From NCBI RefSeq assembly GCF_009674825.1, contig NZ_WKJH01000006.1, forward strand, positions 62,001 to 126,000: a DNA stretch of 64,000 nucleotides, written 5' to 3'. Numbering within the stretch: position 1 is the first letter of the stretch; every line of letters begins with the position of its first letter. Shown here one piece after another: positions 28,302-36,534 of this stretch. Under the pieces are notes generated by a model. That model was not told the DNA's origin and did no database searches. It saw only the letters and a list, made by a program, of their open reading frames with translations. Position numbers and translations under genes: made by a program. The DNA comes from Maribacter luteus. Lineage in GTDB: Bacteria > Bacteroidota > Bacteroidia > Flavobacteriales > Flavobacteriaceae.

Positions 28302-29141
28302 TTAAACCAAATTTAGTTTAAAATTGACATAAGACTTCGCTAAAAGTCCGAATTTTTGGTAATCAGGAACCCTGATGCGCACTTGACGAATTAAGGAGGA
28401 CGGAGTATTTTCCAACTTGCCCAATAATCTATTATAATATTTGTAAGCCGTATATACCCCTAATTTAGCTTCCCTAGGTAGCTGTTGGATGCCTGCATAG
28501 CTTTTTTGAAAATCTTGCTTTATTTCGTTTATGATTCTAGTTTTCGATTCTTCATCCAACTCATTTAAATTGGTGTTTGGAAAGTAAGAGCGGTGCAAGA
28601 CTTCGAAATCCGCCTTTAAATCTCTTAGAAAATTCACTTTTTGAAATGCCGAGCCCAAAGACATTGCCGCATCTTTGAGTTGTTCGTACTTCTCAGTGTC
28701 CCCCTTTACAAAAACCATTAAGCACATAAGTCCGACCACGTCGGCAGAACCATAAATATAATCTTTGTATTCCCTTTCACTGTAATAGGTGTTCTTGGTT
28801 AGGTCCATTCTCATACTTTTCATGAATGATGCCACCAAATGATGTGGAATGTCATATTTATGATAGGTATGTTGAAATGAATTTAAAATTGGGTTTAAAC
28901 TGATTTTGTTCGTTAGGGCAGCTTCAAGACTTTTTTCAAAATCATTTAAAAGTTCTTCACTGTTATATTCATGAAAGCTATCGACGATTTCATCTGCAAA
29001 CCGTACAAAACCATAAATATTGTAGATGTCGGGGCGTATCGATGCTCCTAACATTTTTGTGGCAAGTGCAAATGAAGTACTGTAAGTCTGGGTAACGATC
29101 TTACTGCAATCATAGGATACCTTATCGAATAATGCCTTCAT
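28302..29141 (-). CDS. crtB: Phytoene synthase
   Basis: 279 residues. Condenses two geranylgeranyl diphosphates to phytoene. Both aspartate-rich motifs that bind Mg-diphosphate are visible: Asp50-Glu-Ile-Val-Asp54 in FVRFADEIVDSFH and Asp174...Asp178 in FLRDLKADFE. The length and helical composition match the squalene/phytoene synthase family. It sits between crtI (8 bases) and crtZ (1 base) in an operon. Start ATG at 29141 is unambiguous. Confidence 0.96.
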   Translation of the reverse strand: MKALFDKVSYDCSKIVTQTYSTSFALATKMLGASIRPDIYNIYGFVRFADEIVDSFHEYNSEELLNDFEKSLEAALTNKISLNPILNSFQHTYHKYDIPHHLVASFMKSMRMDLTKNTYYSEREYKDYIYGSADVVGLMCLMVFVKGDTEKYEQLKDAAMSLGSAFQKVNFLRDLKADFEVLHRSYFPNTNLNELDEESKTRIINEIKQDFQKSYAGIQQLPREAKLGVYTAYKYYNRLLGKLENTPSSLIRQVRIRVPDYQKFGLLAKSYVNFKLNLV

Positions 29142-29149
29142 AATTTGCG

Positions 29150-30607
29150 TTATTTTTTATTTGTGATTAATTCAGAGACCAATTTACCAGAGATCAAGGA
29201 AGGTGGTACACCGGGTCCTGGAACGGTCAACTGACCTGTGAAATATAAATTTTCAACCTTTTTACTTTTTAATTTTGGGCGTAAAAAAGCAGTTTGGGTC
29301 AAAGTATTTGCCATGCCATAGGCATTGCCTTTATAAGAATTGTACTTTTCAATGAAATCATTGACGCAGAACGACTCATAAAACAAGATGCCGTCATTTA
29401 CCTTTTGCCCTGTCCTTGTTTCCAATCTGTCCATGATAAGGTCAAAATATTGTTTTCTCAGTTCCGGTGTGTCTTCCAAACCAGGAGCAATGGGTATCAG
29501 GAAGAAACCGGTCTCAGAGTTTGGTGGAGCCATGGTCGAATCGGTTATTGAAGGAAAATTTGCATAGAACAAAGGCTCCTTTGGCCATTTTGGTTTGTCG
29601 TAAATATCGTATGTATGTTGCTCAAAATCAGTGTCGAAAAATAAATTATGATGTTCTACGTTTTTCAATTTCTTATTAAAACCCACATAAAACAATAGAG
29701 AAGAGGGAGCAAATGTTCTTTTGTCCCAATAATTTTCACTGTATTGTCTGTATTTTTTATCTAGTAATGTTTCTGAATGATGGTAATCGGCTCCACTAAG
29801 AACAAAATCAGCATCAATATCAACTCCGTTGACCGTAATACCTATGGCTTTACCATTGTCGACGCGAATTTTTTCAACAGGATGGTTTAGATTGAAATCC
29901 ACTCCTAATTCTTCTGCCAAGGAATGCATGGCTTTAATGATTTCGTACATTCCGCCTTCTGGGTGCCATGTGCCCAAACCAAAATCGGCGAAATTCATAA
30001 AACTATAGAAAGATGGGGTGTTGCTCGGTTTTGCCCCCAAGAAAAGCACCGGAAATTCTAAAGTGGATATCAACTTAGGGTTCTTGAACTTTTTTCGGAC
30101 TTCCCCACTTATCGTTTTAAAAAACTGGTCTACTTTGGTAATGGTGTCCTTTGTAACTAATTCAAAGGGTGATAACCCAGGTTTCAATACGACCTTATTG
30201 ATTGCGATATCATAGTTTTCTTGGGCATTGGATATGAATTTCCTTAGATGAACGGAACTCCCTTTTTCTATTCTTTCAAATTCAGTACATATTTTATCCA
30301 TCGTATCCCCAATGGTTATCGTTTCGTCTTCGAAAAATATTTTATAAGCTGGACTTAATTTATGTAAGGTATAGTAGTCACTTGTTTTTTTTCCGAAATC
30401 GGAAAAGAACTTATCGAATATATCGGGCATCCAATACCAACTTGGTCCAAGATCGAAGGTGAATCCTTCCTTTGTCATTTGACTTGCCCTACCTCCTACG
30501 GATTTGTTTTTCTCGTAGACTGCAACATCAAAGCCCCACTTCGATAAATAGCAAGATGCAGATAAAGAGGAGAAGCCTGAACCGATAATGACAACTTTTT
30601 TGCTCAT
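29150..30607 (-). CDS. crtI: Phytoene desaturase
   Basis: 485 residues. FAD-dependent desaturase that converts phytoene to lycopene (four steps in most CrtI). The N-terminal dinucleotide fold starts VVIIGSGFSSLSAS, followed by GGRASQMTKEGFTFDLGPSWY. The C-terminal FAD signature is FTGQLTVPGPGVPPSLISG. Length is normal for CrtI. It is the second gene of the operon, 21 bases after the CarH-like regulator. The number of desaturations cannot be told from sequence. Confidence 0.95.
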   Translation of the reverse strand: MSKKVVIIGSGFSSLSASCYLSKWGFDVAVYEKNKSVGGRASQMTKEGFTFDLGPSWYWMPDIFDKFFSDFGKKTSDYYTLHKLSPAYKIFFEDETITIGDTMDKICTEFERIEKGSSVHLRKFISNAQENYDIAINKVVLKPGLSPFELVTKDTITKVDQFFKTISGEVRKKFKNPKLISTLEFPVLFLGAKPSNTPSFYSFMNFADFGLGTWHPEGGMYEIIKAMHSLAEELGVDFNLNHPVEKIRVDNGKAIGITVNGVDIDADFVLSGADYHHSETLLDKKYRQYSENYWDKRTFAPSSLLFYVGFNKKLKNVEHHNLFFDTDFEQHTYDIYDKPKWPKEPLFYANFPSITDSTMAPPNSETGFFLIPIAPGLEDTPELRKQYFDLIMDRLETRTGQKVNDGILFYESFCVNDFIEKYNSYKGNAYGMANTLTQTAFLRPKLKSKKVENLYFTGQLTVPGPGVPPSLISGKLVSELITNKK

Positions 30608-30628
30608 TTATATTAGTTTGTACTGTGG

Positions 30629-31531
30629 TTATTGTTCCTTTTTTATCAATTCCTCTATAGAATCGAATATTTTTATGTTCGGCGCCAAGCTCTCTGTATT
30701 CAAAAGCTGTGTTTGTCTACCCATTAACCAAACTTCACATGAGTTGTCTTTTAAAATGGTTTTGGACAGTTCATCAATGTATTTGTTTATTTTCTCCTTT
30801 GGGGGGGCAACTGTGAAGTAAGATATGAAATAAATGTTTTCAACGAAACCAAAAAGCTCTTCTAGATTGTCCAAAGGTATAGATTGTCCTAAGTAAATGG
30901 TTTTGTAACCATGTAAGATCAATTCGTAATTCAGGTATAGTAACCCTATTTCATGTATTTCTCCTTCAGGAAGGTATAATACGAAAGTTTTGTTGGTTTT
31001 TACAGGTAGATTCAGTTGTAATTTTTCGATATTGACCTGTATTTTTTGTTTGATCAAACCGGTAATAAAATGCTCATGGGCAGGGGTTATGGTATCGGTT
31101 TGCCAGAGCAGCCCTAATTCGGTCAATAAGGGAATAAAATAGTTTTTGAAAATATCCCGGAATGAATGGTCTGCCAATAAATTATTGAATGTGAGCGCGA
31201 ATTGGTTCTGATCAAAATTGATCATTGCCATTTTAAAGGTATTCAATACGTGGTTCTTACTATTTTGAACGGCTACTATTTCTTGAACCTTAACAGGTAT
31301 TTCGGATTCTTTCAGGTCTGCTATCTTAGAAATTTTATACCCGTTATTATACAAAAGTGTAATGTTCAATAACTTCTGTAGGCTAGCGAGACTATAGGTC
31401 CTTATGTTCGTAGATGTTCTTTCAGGCGAAAGTAATTCATATCTTTTTTCCCAGATTCGTATGGTATGGGCCTTTATTCCCGATAGGTTTTCTAAATCCC
31501 TAATGCTAAAATGTTTTTTTATATTGTTCAT
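30629..31531 (-). CDS. CarH/LitR-like MerR regulator with cobalamin-binding domain
   Basis: 300 residues from the ATG at 31531 (MNNIKKHFSIRDL); a longer start at 31555 is less likely because it overlaps the -7 box at 31553. The N-terminal MerR-type winged HTH is clear (FSIRDLENLSGIKAHTIRIWEKRY). The C-terminal part has the B12 signatures of CarH photoreceptors: W-x9-EH in the helical bundle (W in LLWQTD, EH in AHEHF) and E-x-H-x2-G (EIHEIG) in the Rossmann-like domain, whose His would ligate cobalt. By family, AdoCbl in the dark supports an operator-binding tetramer and light releases it. It heads the crtIBZ operon and so likely regulates its own transcript. Confidence 0.88.
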   Translation of the reverse strand: MNNIKKHFSIRDLENLSGIKAHTIRIWEKRYELLSPERTSTNIRTYSLASLQKLLNITLLYNNGYKISKIADLKESEIPVKVQEIVAVQNSKNHVLNTFKMAMINFDQNQFALTFNNLLADHSFRDIFKNYFIPLLTELGLLWQTDTITPAHEHFITGLIKQKIQVNIEKLQLNLPVKTNKTFVLYLPEGEIHEIGLLYLNYELILHGYKTIYLGQSIPLDNLEELFGFVENIYFISYFTVAPPKEKINKYIDELSKTILKDNSCEVWLMGRQTQLLNTESLAPNIKIFDSIEELIKKEQ

Positions 31532-31545
31532 CTTTATAGGAAAAA

Positions 31546-31608
31546 GTTTAAACAAATATATAATTTATTTAATACGAATGTTAAAAAGGAAAGTTAAATT
31601 GTTTAAAT
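31546..31608. promoter_or_regulatory. Candidate promoter and CarH-like operator of the crt operon
   Basis: On the minus strand a perfect -7 box TATATTTG lies at 31553-31560. On the plus strand GTT(T)AAA-type repeats occur at 31546 (GTTTAAAC), 31580 (GTTAAAA), 31593 (GTTAAAT) and 31601 (GTTTAAAT), flanking and overlapping that box. Repeated short operators at the promoter are typical of MerR/CarH proteins. The exact motif is an inference. Confidence 0.45.
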
Positions 31609-31841
31609 AGTGTTTTTTATAACCTTTAGTATCAAGAGTAAAATGGATTGTAAAAGTTATTGGCATTATTAAAAAAGAAAACTGGCAAAGTCTCTTTTTA
31701 TAAAAGATATAGAGTAGTTCGAACTTTTTCCTTTTTCGACCTTATGACGGTTTGATCTTTCTTTGATATTTTTTTGATTGTCCTTTGTAAAAAGTATCGA
31801 GATCCTCTGAATAAAGTATGAAAGTGAAGTATGTCAGACAT

Positions 31842-31872
31842 AAAAAAAGCTTCCCGTAGCTTGGGAAGCTTT
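31842..31872 (-). terminator. Rho-independent terminator of the tRNA-Leu gene
   Basis: Stem AAAGCTTCCC / GGGAAGCTTT (31846-31855 and 31863-31872), 7-base loop, followed by a T run on the minus strand. It begins directly after the tRNA 3' end. Confidence 0.95.
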
Positions 31873-31873
31873 G

Positions 31874-31957
31874 TGCCCACGACTGGAGTCGAACCAGCAC
31901 GTCCTTGCGAACACTACCCCCTCAAGGTAGCGTGTCTACCAATTCCACCACGTGGGC
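31874..31957 (-). tRNA. tRNA-Leu (anticodon GAG)
   Basis: 84 bases on the minus strand. The acceptor arms GCCCACG and CGTGGGC pair perfectly, with discriminator A. The anticodon stem-loop is CTACC-TTGAGGG-GGTAG, giving anticodon GAG for CUC/CUU. A long variable arm (GTGTTCGCAAGGACGT) marks a class II tRNA, and the T arm is CTGG-TTCGACT-CCAG. CCA is not encoded. It is a stand-alone gene with its own terminator. Confidence 0.97.
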
Positions 31958-32037
31958 ATAAAATTGGTCTGCAAATATAGGAAGGTGCAATAGAAGATAA
32001 AATTTATTGACGTTTTTATTTTATCCATCTGAAGAAT

Positions 32038-32982
32038 TCAAGAATCAAGATGGTAAATGTCCTTGAACAGTAGTAGGTTAGAATCTTTACTTTCCTTAGA
32101 CTTTAAATCATAGCGGATATGCAAAGGCGTTCCTATTGGACAATGATAGTAGATAATCCAAGCATCCCCTTCCTTAACACCTATGCAGCCATTTGAATAG
32201 GCCTTTTTCAAGGTTTTCGGGTTTGTGGTTGGGTGTATTAATTGCCCGTTTCTTACGCCGTTTACCTCTGTTTCTATCCATGGAATTTGTGGCATTAATG
32301 TGGTCTTCCCGTCATCCCTTCTGGTATATTCGAATTTTTTTCCGTCAACGGGGTTATAAAAGTCCGGGTTCCTTCTAAATCCTACAATATGTCCGTAACC
32401 GGTTTTTGTCCTAAGGTCTGTAACCCGATCACCCATTTTTAAGTATCTACTTCTGTTTTGGCCTATTCTGACCGGTAAAGAATGTAGCATAACCGAATCT
32501 TGATAGATCCGTAATTTAAACTCCGGTAGGTTAATGTCGATACTCGTACGGGCAAATGATGATAGAATAATTTCAGCTTTATGGGCATCAGGGACAATTA
32601 TTGTGTCGTAAGGCCTTAAAACCACCATCTTTCGTTGATCATAAACAAAAGAATCCTTTTCCTTCATATAATAATAATCGGTATGGGAAAGAGTGTCGAT
32701 AATCCATGGATTGGCCTTTACAAGCAGGTGTTCTGAAAGTGGGTAATCGGTAAGGCTGTCATAAGCCGTAACAAGGGAGTCCATAAAATTAAAATATCCG
32801 GCAATTTGAACAGTGTCGGTAATCGGAATGCGTGCTACGTATCTTGGTTTTTCGAATAAGGCTATGGCCTTAAAGGTAGATTCGACCTTTTTAACGGTTC
32901 TGATTTCCAGTATTTTCGCTATTGTTATGCTAATAAGAAGTAATAACAATAAGGAAAGGGTATATGTAAGTTTTTTGGTCAT
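32038..32982 (-). CDS. L,D-transpeptidase (YkuD family)
   Basis: 314 residues with an N-terminal signal anchor (about 5-22). The YkuD catalytic motif HxxxxxxxxxxxxSxGC is present with His250 and Cys266 (HPTTNPK...SNGCIGV). These enzymes make 3-3 peptidoglycan cross-links or attach proteins to peptidoglycan, or, in LdtF-type members, cleave such links. The region before the catalytic domain has no peptidoglycan-binding domain that I can see. The C-terminus after the active site is a normal strand pair plus a 20-residue tail. Monocistronic; the HMA-like gene upstream is 24 bases away on the same strand and may be cotranscribed with it. Confidence 0.9.
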   Translation of the reverse strand: MTKKLTYTLSLLLLLLISITIAKILEIRTVKKVESTFKAIALFEKPRYVARIPITDTVQIAGYFNFMDSLVTAYDSLTDYPLSEHLLVKANPWIIDTLSHTDYYYMKEKDSFVYDQRKMVVLRPYDTIIVPDAHKAEIILSSFARTSIDINLPEFKLRIYQDSVMLHSLPVRIGQNRSRYLKMGDRVTDLRTKTGYGHIVGFRRNPDFYNPVDGKKFEYTRRDDGKTTLMPQIPWIETEVNGVRNGQLIHPTTNPKTLKKAYSNGCIGVKEGDAWIIYYHCPIGTPLHIRYDLKSKESKDSNLLLFKDIYHLDS

Positions 32983-33006
32983 TTGGTCAATTTTGTTGGG
33001 GTTATT

Positions 33007-33243
33007 TTATGGTTTCATGTTTTTGTTCAAGTGTTGCGTATCATTGATCACATAAAATCCCATGTTCATGAGCTCTTTTCTTACCCTGTCAAGAACAGTA
33101 TGTTGGGTGTAATCAAATGATATCAGTCCATCATTTATATCAACCTCTACATTATAAATGTTTTTAAGGGTAAGAAGTCTTTCTACGATTTCCTTGGCAT
33201 TTAGTTCATGGGCCGTATGTTGAATTTCGAAAGTTGTTCTCAT
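33007..33243 (-). CDS. HMA-like ferredoxin-fold protein without metal cysteines
   Basis: 78 residues with a beta-alpha-beta-beta-alpha-beta pattern like heavy-metal-associated domains: TTFEIQH strand, helix AKEIVERLL, strands NVEVDIN and LISFDYT, helix VLDRVRKELMNMGF, strand YVIND. The usual MxCxxC loop is replaced (QHTAHELNAK), and the chain has no cysteine, so it is unlikely to carry Cu or Zn in the normal way. A near-consensus island operator (33293-33304) and a -7 box at 33262-33269 lie upstream, divergent from mlaE. It reads into the L,D-transpeptidase gene. Function unknown. Confidence 0.72.
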   Translation of the reverse strand: MRTTFEIQHTAHELNAKEIVERLLTLKNIYNVEVDINDGLISFDYTQHTVLDRVRKELMNMGFYVINDTQHLNKNMKP

Positions 33244-33261
33244 GGTTTCTGTATTCTGTAA

Positions 33262-33304
33262 CGAAGTTATTTTAAGTTAAAATTTCTTGAAATGAGCTAT
33301 ATCA
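33262..33304 (-). promoter_or_regulatory. Candidate promoter of the HMA-like gene: degenerate palindrome plus -7 box
   Basis: TGAG-CTAT-ATCA at 33293-33304 (one mismatch to TGAY-N4-RTCA), and minus-strand box TAACTTCG at 33262-33269 (one mismatch to TAnnTTTG). Centre-to-centre spacing is exactly 33 bp. The palindrome centre is 55 bp before the start codon. Confidence 0.55.
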
Positions 33305-33341
33305 TTAGTAGGCCGAAATTAATTCGACCTAAATAAAGGTA

Positions 33342-33384
33342 TGACCGTGGTCATTTAAGAAATGTATCATTACAAGTAAATTTG
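33342..33384 (+). promoter_or_regulatory. Island operator and -7 box of the mla operon
   Basis: Perfect palindrome ATGACCGTGGTCAT at 33341-33354 (core TGAC-CGTG-GTCA) and perfect -7 box TAAATTTG at 33377-33384, centre-to-centre 33 bp. The palindrome centre is 66 bp before the mlaE start. No -33 TTTG is needed if an activator occupies the palindrome. Confidence 0.7.
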
Positions 33385-33413
33385 ATAAGTTCCTTTTAAG
33401 AACATCAACTGAA

Positions 33414-34196
33414 ATGGCCTATGTACATCATACATCCGAAAAGCTAAAACAGTTCTTTATAGAAATAGGGGAGTTGTCCTATTTTGCCATTCGGTACTTT
33501 AAGGAATTTCTGAAACCGCCGTGGGAATTCAAAGAACTGCTGCGACAATGTTATCACATGGGAAACAGGTCGCTTGTTCTGGTTGGTGTAACCGGTTTTA
33601 TCATCGGTTTGGTGTTAACCTTGCAATCGAGGCCAACTTTAATGGAATTCGGTGCTGTTTCCTGGATGCCCAATATGGTGGGCATATCTATTGTTAGGGA
33701 AATAGGCCCGGTTATTACGGCCCTGATATGTGCCGGTCGAATTGCCTCTGGGATTGGGGCCGAATTAGGGTCAATGCGCGTAACAGAACAGATTGATGCC
33801 ATGGAAGTCTCAGGAACCAATCCCTTTAAATATTTGGTGGTAACACGAATAACGGCGACCACCTTGATGCTACCGTTATTGGTGATTTTTGGTGATATGG
33901 TTGCCCTATACGGTTCGGCTTTGGTAGAAAACCTTAAAGGTGACGTTTCTTTTCAGCTGTATTTCAATACGGTTTTCGATGCCTTGGAATTCGGGGATTT
34001 GATACCGGCAACCGTTAAGTCTTTTTTCTTTGGATTTACGATCGGTCTAGTGGGGTGTTACAAAGGGTATTATAGTAAAAAAGGAACGGCAGGGGTCGGT
34101 GTCGCGGCAAATACGGCAGTGGTGACCGCATCATTGTTGCTTTTCGTAGTGGATTTTATAGCAGTTTTCGTATCGGATATTTTTTATGATTTATGA
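33414..34196 (+). CDS. mlaE: MlaE-type ABC transporter permease
   Basis: 260 residues of the MlaE/TrnI permease family that moves phospholipids between the inner and outer membranes. An N-terminal amphipathic region is followed by five or so membrane segments. The family signature GPVITALICAGRIASGIGAELGSMRVTEQIDAMEVSG is present (about residues 99-135), as is the conserved C-terminal GCYKGYYSKKGTAGVGVAANTAVV. It is the first gene of an mlaE-mlaF-mlaD operon and follows a strong candidate activated promoter. Its end overlaps the ATPase gene by 11 bases. No mlaB or mlaC homolog is adjacent. Confidence 0.93.
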   Translation: MAYVHHTSEKLKQFFIEIGELSYFAIRYFKEFLKPPWEFKELLRQCYHMGNRSLVLVGVTGFIIGLVLTLQSRPTLMEFGAVSWMPNMVGISIVREIGPVITALICAGRIASGIGAELGSMRVTEQIDAMEVSGTNPFKYLVVTRITATTLMLPLLVIFGDMVALYGSALVENLKGDVSFQLYFNTVFDALEFGDLIPATVKSFFFGFTIGLVGCYKGYYSKKGTAGVGVAANTAVVTASLLLFVVDFIAVFVSDIFYDL

Positions 34197-34980
34197 TATG
34201 GACGAACAACATAACATTGCTAAGCAAAAAATGTCAAAGAATAAACTCGAAGCTGTCATAGAGATTCGGGATCTACGAAAGAGCTTTGGCGATAACCATG
34301 TCCTGAACGGGTTTTCAATGACGCTTTACAAGGGAGAGAACCTAGTGGTCATGGGAAAATCGGGGTCGGGAAAATCAGTGATGATCAAATGTTTGGTGGG
34401 GTTAATGTTGGCCGATAGCGGATTTCTTGCGGTTATGGGCAAGGAAATAAAAACTTTGGACCGAAAAACATTGGATGCCCTACGCTCGGATATCGGTTTT
34501 TTATTTCAAGGTAGTGCATTGTATGATTCCATGACCGTTCGGGAAAATTTGGAATTTCCGCTACGTAGGCATAAAGAAAAGTTGGGCAACATAAAAGATA
34601 CCCTGCCATTGGTGCATGAGGCTCTGGAAAATGTGGGGTTGGCGCATACTATGGATCTTATGCCATCTGAACTATCAGGAGGAATGAAAAGACGAGTGGC
34701 TTTGGCAAGGACATTGATCTTAAAACCAAAGATCATTTTGTATGATGAGCCAACCAGTGGGTTGGATCCCATAACCTCAAAAGAGATCATTCAACTGATG
34801 CGAAATATTCAGAAAATGTACGGCACTTCCTCATTGATCATTACACACGATGTGGATTGTGCTAGGGTAATATCGGAACGTATGGTGCTTTTGGTCGACG
34901 GGGTTAATTATGCGGAAGGTACTTTTGATGAATTATCAAAATCGACCGACCCAAAAGTAGAAGCGTTCTTTAAAAAGTAA
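34186..34980 (+). CDS. mlaF: MlaF-type ABC transporter ATPase
   Basis: Up to 264 residues. Walker A GKSGSGKS, Q-loop FLFQGSALYDSMTVRENL (the SALYDSMTV run is typical of Mla/Ttg2 ATPases), signature LSGGMKRR, Walker B IILYDEPTSGLDP and switch His in IITHDVD are all visible. The start is uncertain: ATG at 34186 overlaps mlaE, while ATGs at 34198 and 34231 are alternatives; the domain itself begins at about residue 22. It energises MlaE in lipid transport. Middle gene of the operon; mlaD begins 5 bases after its stop. Confidence 0.93.
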   Translation: MIYDMDEQHNIAKQKMSKNKLEAVIEIRDLRKSFGDNHVLNGFSMTLYKGENLVVMGKSGSGKSVMIKCLVGLMLADSGFLAVMGKEIKTLDRKTLDALRSDIGFLFQGSALYDSMTVRENLEFPLRRHKEKLGNIKDTLPLVHEALENVGLAHTMDLMPSELSGGMKRRVALARTLILKPKIILYDEPTSGLDPITSKEIIQLMRNIQKMYGTSSLIITHDVDCARVISERMVLLVDGVNYAEGTFDELSKSTDPKVEAFFKK

Positions 34981-34984
34981 AGTC

Positions 34985-35965
34985 ATGGCAAAAACAACGT
35001 TGGAAAATTTAAGATTGGGAATTTTTGTGGTAATAGGCACGGCCTTACTGGTTGTTGCTGCCTACTTAATCGGAAACCGACAAAATATGTTCGGTAAAAC
35101 CTTTACGATCAGTGCTGTTTTCAATAATGCAAACGGACTCCAAATAGGGAATAATGTTCGTTTTTCAGGTATTCAAGTTGGTACGGTAAAGGATATTGAA
35201 ATGTTGAACGATACGACCATACAGGTTTATATGGTCATTGATGAAAAGGTGCAACGTCATATTAAAAAAGATGCCGTGGCCACTATTGGTTCCGATGGGT
35301 TGGTGGGTAGTATGATCCTTAATATATTACCGGGAAAAGGTGTGGGGCCTTCCATTGTGGAAGGGGATGAACTAAGGTCTTACAGTCGAATTGCCACCCA
35401 GGACATGTTGAGTACTCTGAATACTACCAATGAGAATGCGGCAATATTAACCTCAAATCTGGTACATGTAACCCAAGCCTTGACCAAAGGAAAAGGTACA
35501 ATGGGGCTATTATTGAACGATACACTTTTGGCGACCGATTTAACACGAACTATTGCCCACTTAAAAAATGCCAGTCGTAATGCCGATCAAACTATTGGAA
35601 AATTGAACGTTTTATTAGATCAGGTCGATATGGAACATAGTGTGGCCGGTTTACTTTTAACCGATTCGATCCATGGGGGCAAAGTTCAAAATGCACTTAC
35701 CAATTTAGAAAAGTCCAGTGAGGAGATGGCCAAAATGATCAAGAATTTAAACCTGGTCGTTGATGATGTAAAAGATGGGAAAGGTACGGTGCATTATTTG
35801 GCCAATGATACCATTCTGGTAAATACTTTGGATAATACTATAAAGAATATAGAAGAAGGATCCATTAAATTCAATGAGAATATGGAGGCTTTGAAACATA
35901 ATTTCCTTACCAGAAGGTATTTTAAGAAGTTGGAGAGAAAAGAACAAGAGATTAAAAAAGACTAA
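34985..35965 (+). CDS. mlaD: MCE domain (MlaD-type) substrate-binding protein
   Basis: 326 residues: an N-terminal membrane anchor (about 9-28, LGIFVVIGTALLVVAAYL), then one MCE domain (about 38-118, FNNANGLQIGNNVRFSGIQVGTV), then a long helical C-terminal region with repeated LLxD/LLNDT elements. Such MCE proteins form hexameric rings that conduct lipids through the periplasm; the long helical tail can form a tunnel or needle. The tail here is longer than that of E. coli MlaD. Last gene of the mla operon; DUF302 follows after 44 bases on the same strand. Confidence 0.93.
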   Translation: MAKTTLENLRLGIFVVIGTALLVVAAYLIGNRQNMFGKTFTISAVFNNANGLQIGNNVRFSGIQVGTVKDIEMLNDTTIQVYMVIDEKVQRHIKKDAVATIGSDGLVGSMILNILPGKGVGPSIVEGDELRSYSRIATQDMLSTLNTTNENAAILTSNLVHVTQALTKGKGTMGLLLNDTLLATDLTRTIAHLKNASRNADQTIGKLNVLLDQVDMEHSVAGLLLTDSIHGGKVQNALTNLEKSSEEMAKMIKNLNLVVDDVKDGKGTVHYLANDTILVNTLDNTIKNIEEGSIKFNENMEALKHNFLTRRYFKKLERKEQEIKKD

Positions 35966-36008
35966 ATATCATGGAACAAAACCCATGAGTACATAAAAAC
36001 AAGGACAA

Positions 36009-36398
36009 ATGGACTATTACTTTTGTAAAACGCTATCTGATACTACTTTTGAGACTGCAATAGAAAAAATAACGAATGCTTTGAAAGAAGAAGGATTTGG
36101 TGTACTTACCGAAATTGATCTTAAAGCAACCTTTAAGAAGAAACTGAATGTTGATTTTCCGTATTATAGGATTTTGGGAGCTTGTAATCCCGAATTTGCC
36201 CATAAGGCCCTATTGGCTGAAAATAAAATAGGGACCATGCTCCCTTGCAATGTTATTGTACGGGAAACAGAGAAGGGGGACATAGAAGTTGCCGCGGTAG
36301 ATCCCATTGCTTCAATGACAGGGGTCGGAAATTTTGATTTGGCGACTATCGCAGAAGAGGTAAGGGGTAAACTTAAAAAAGCAGTAGAAGGTTTATAG
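36009..36398 (+). CDS. DUF302 domain protein
   Basis: 129 residues of the DUF302 family: TTFETAIEKITNALKEEGFGVLTEID is the N-terminal signature, and LGACNPEFAHKALLAENKIGTMLPCNVIV with two cysteines is the conserved middle. No signal peptide is seen, so it is probably cytosolic. The family is often encoded beside redox or stress genes, but its activity is unknown. It follows mlaD after 44 bases with no terminator between them and is likely part of the same transcript. No palindrome precedes it. Confidence 0.88.
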   Translation: MDYYFCKTLSDTTFETAIEKITNALKEEGFGVLTEIDLKATFKKKLNVDFPYYRILGACNPEFAHKALLAENKIGTMLPCNVIVRETEKGDIEVAAVDPIASMTGVGNFDLATIAEEVRGKLKKAVEGL

Positions 36399-36443
36399 TA
36401 CGCGTATTTCGGGAATTGCAGTTTTGCTGGTTTTGTTCTGCCC

Positions 36444-36486
36444 TGATTAAGATCATTACAGGGTTATGGTGTTGGTCGTATTTTTA
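36444..36486 (+). promoter_or_regulatory. Island operator and -7 box of the slipin gene
   Basis: TGAT-TAAG-ATCA at 36444-36455 and box TATTTTTA (one mismatch) at 36479-36486. Centre spacing 33 bp; the palindrome centre is 85 bp before the start. Confidence 0.6.
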
Positions 36487-36534
36487 GAGAATCGCAAGTT
36501 GATTGCGTACCTATCTTAACTTAAAACTAAAATC

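Larger units (their letters stand above)
31532..31873. other. Intergenic region between the crt regulator and tRNA-Leu
   Basis: About 340 bases. It holds the crt promoter/operator region and the tRNA terminator, listed separately. The middle part (about 31620-31840) is AT-rich and shows no gene; a 60-codon frame across the terminator and tRNA is spurious. Confidence 0.7.

Noticed and set aside
31698-31880. 60-codon frame across the tRNA-Leu terminator
   Set aside because: It overlaps the tRNA 3' end and terminator and has no recognisable product.
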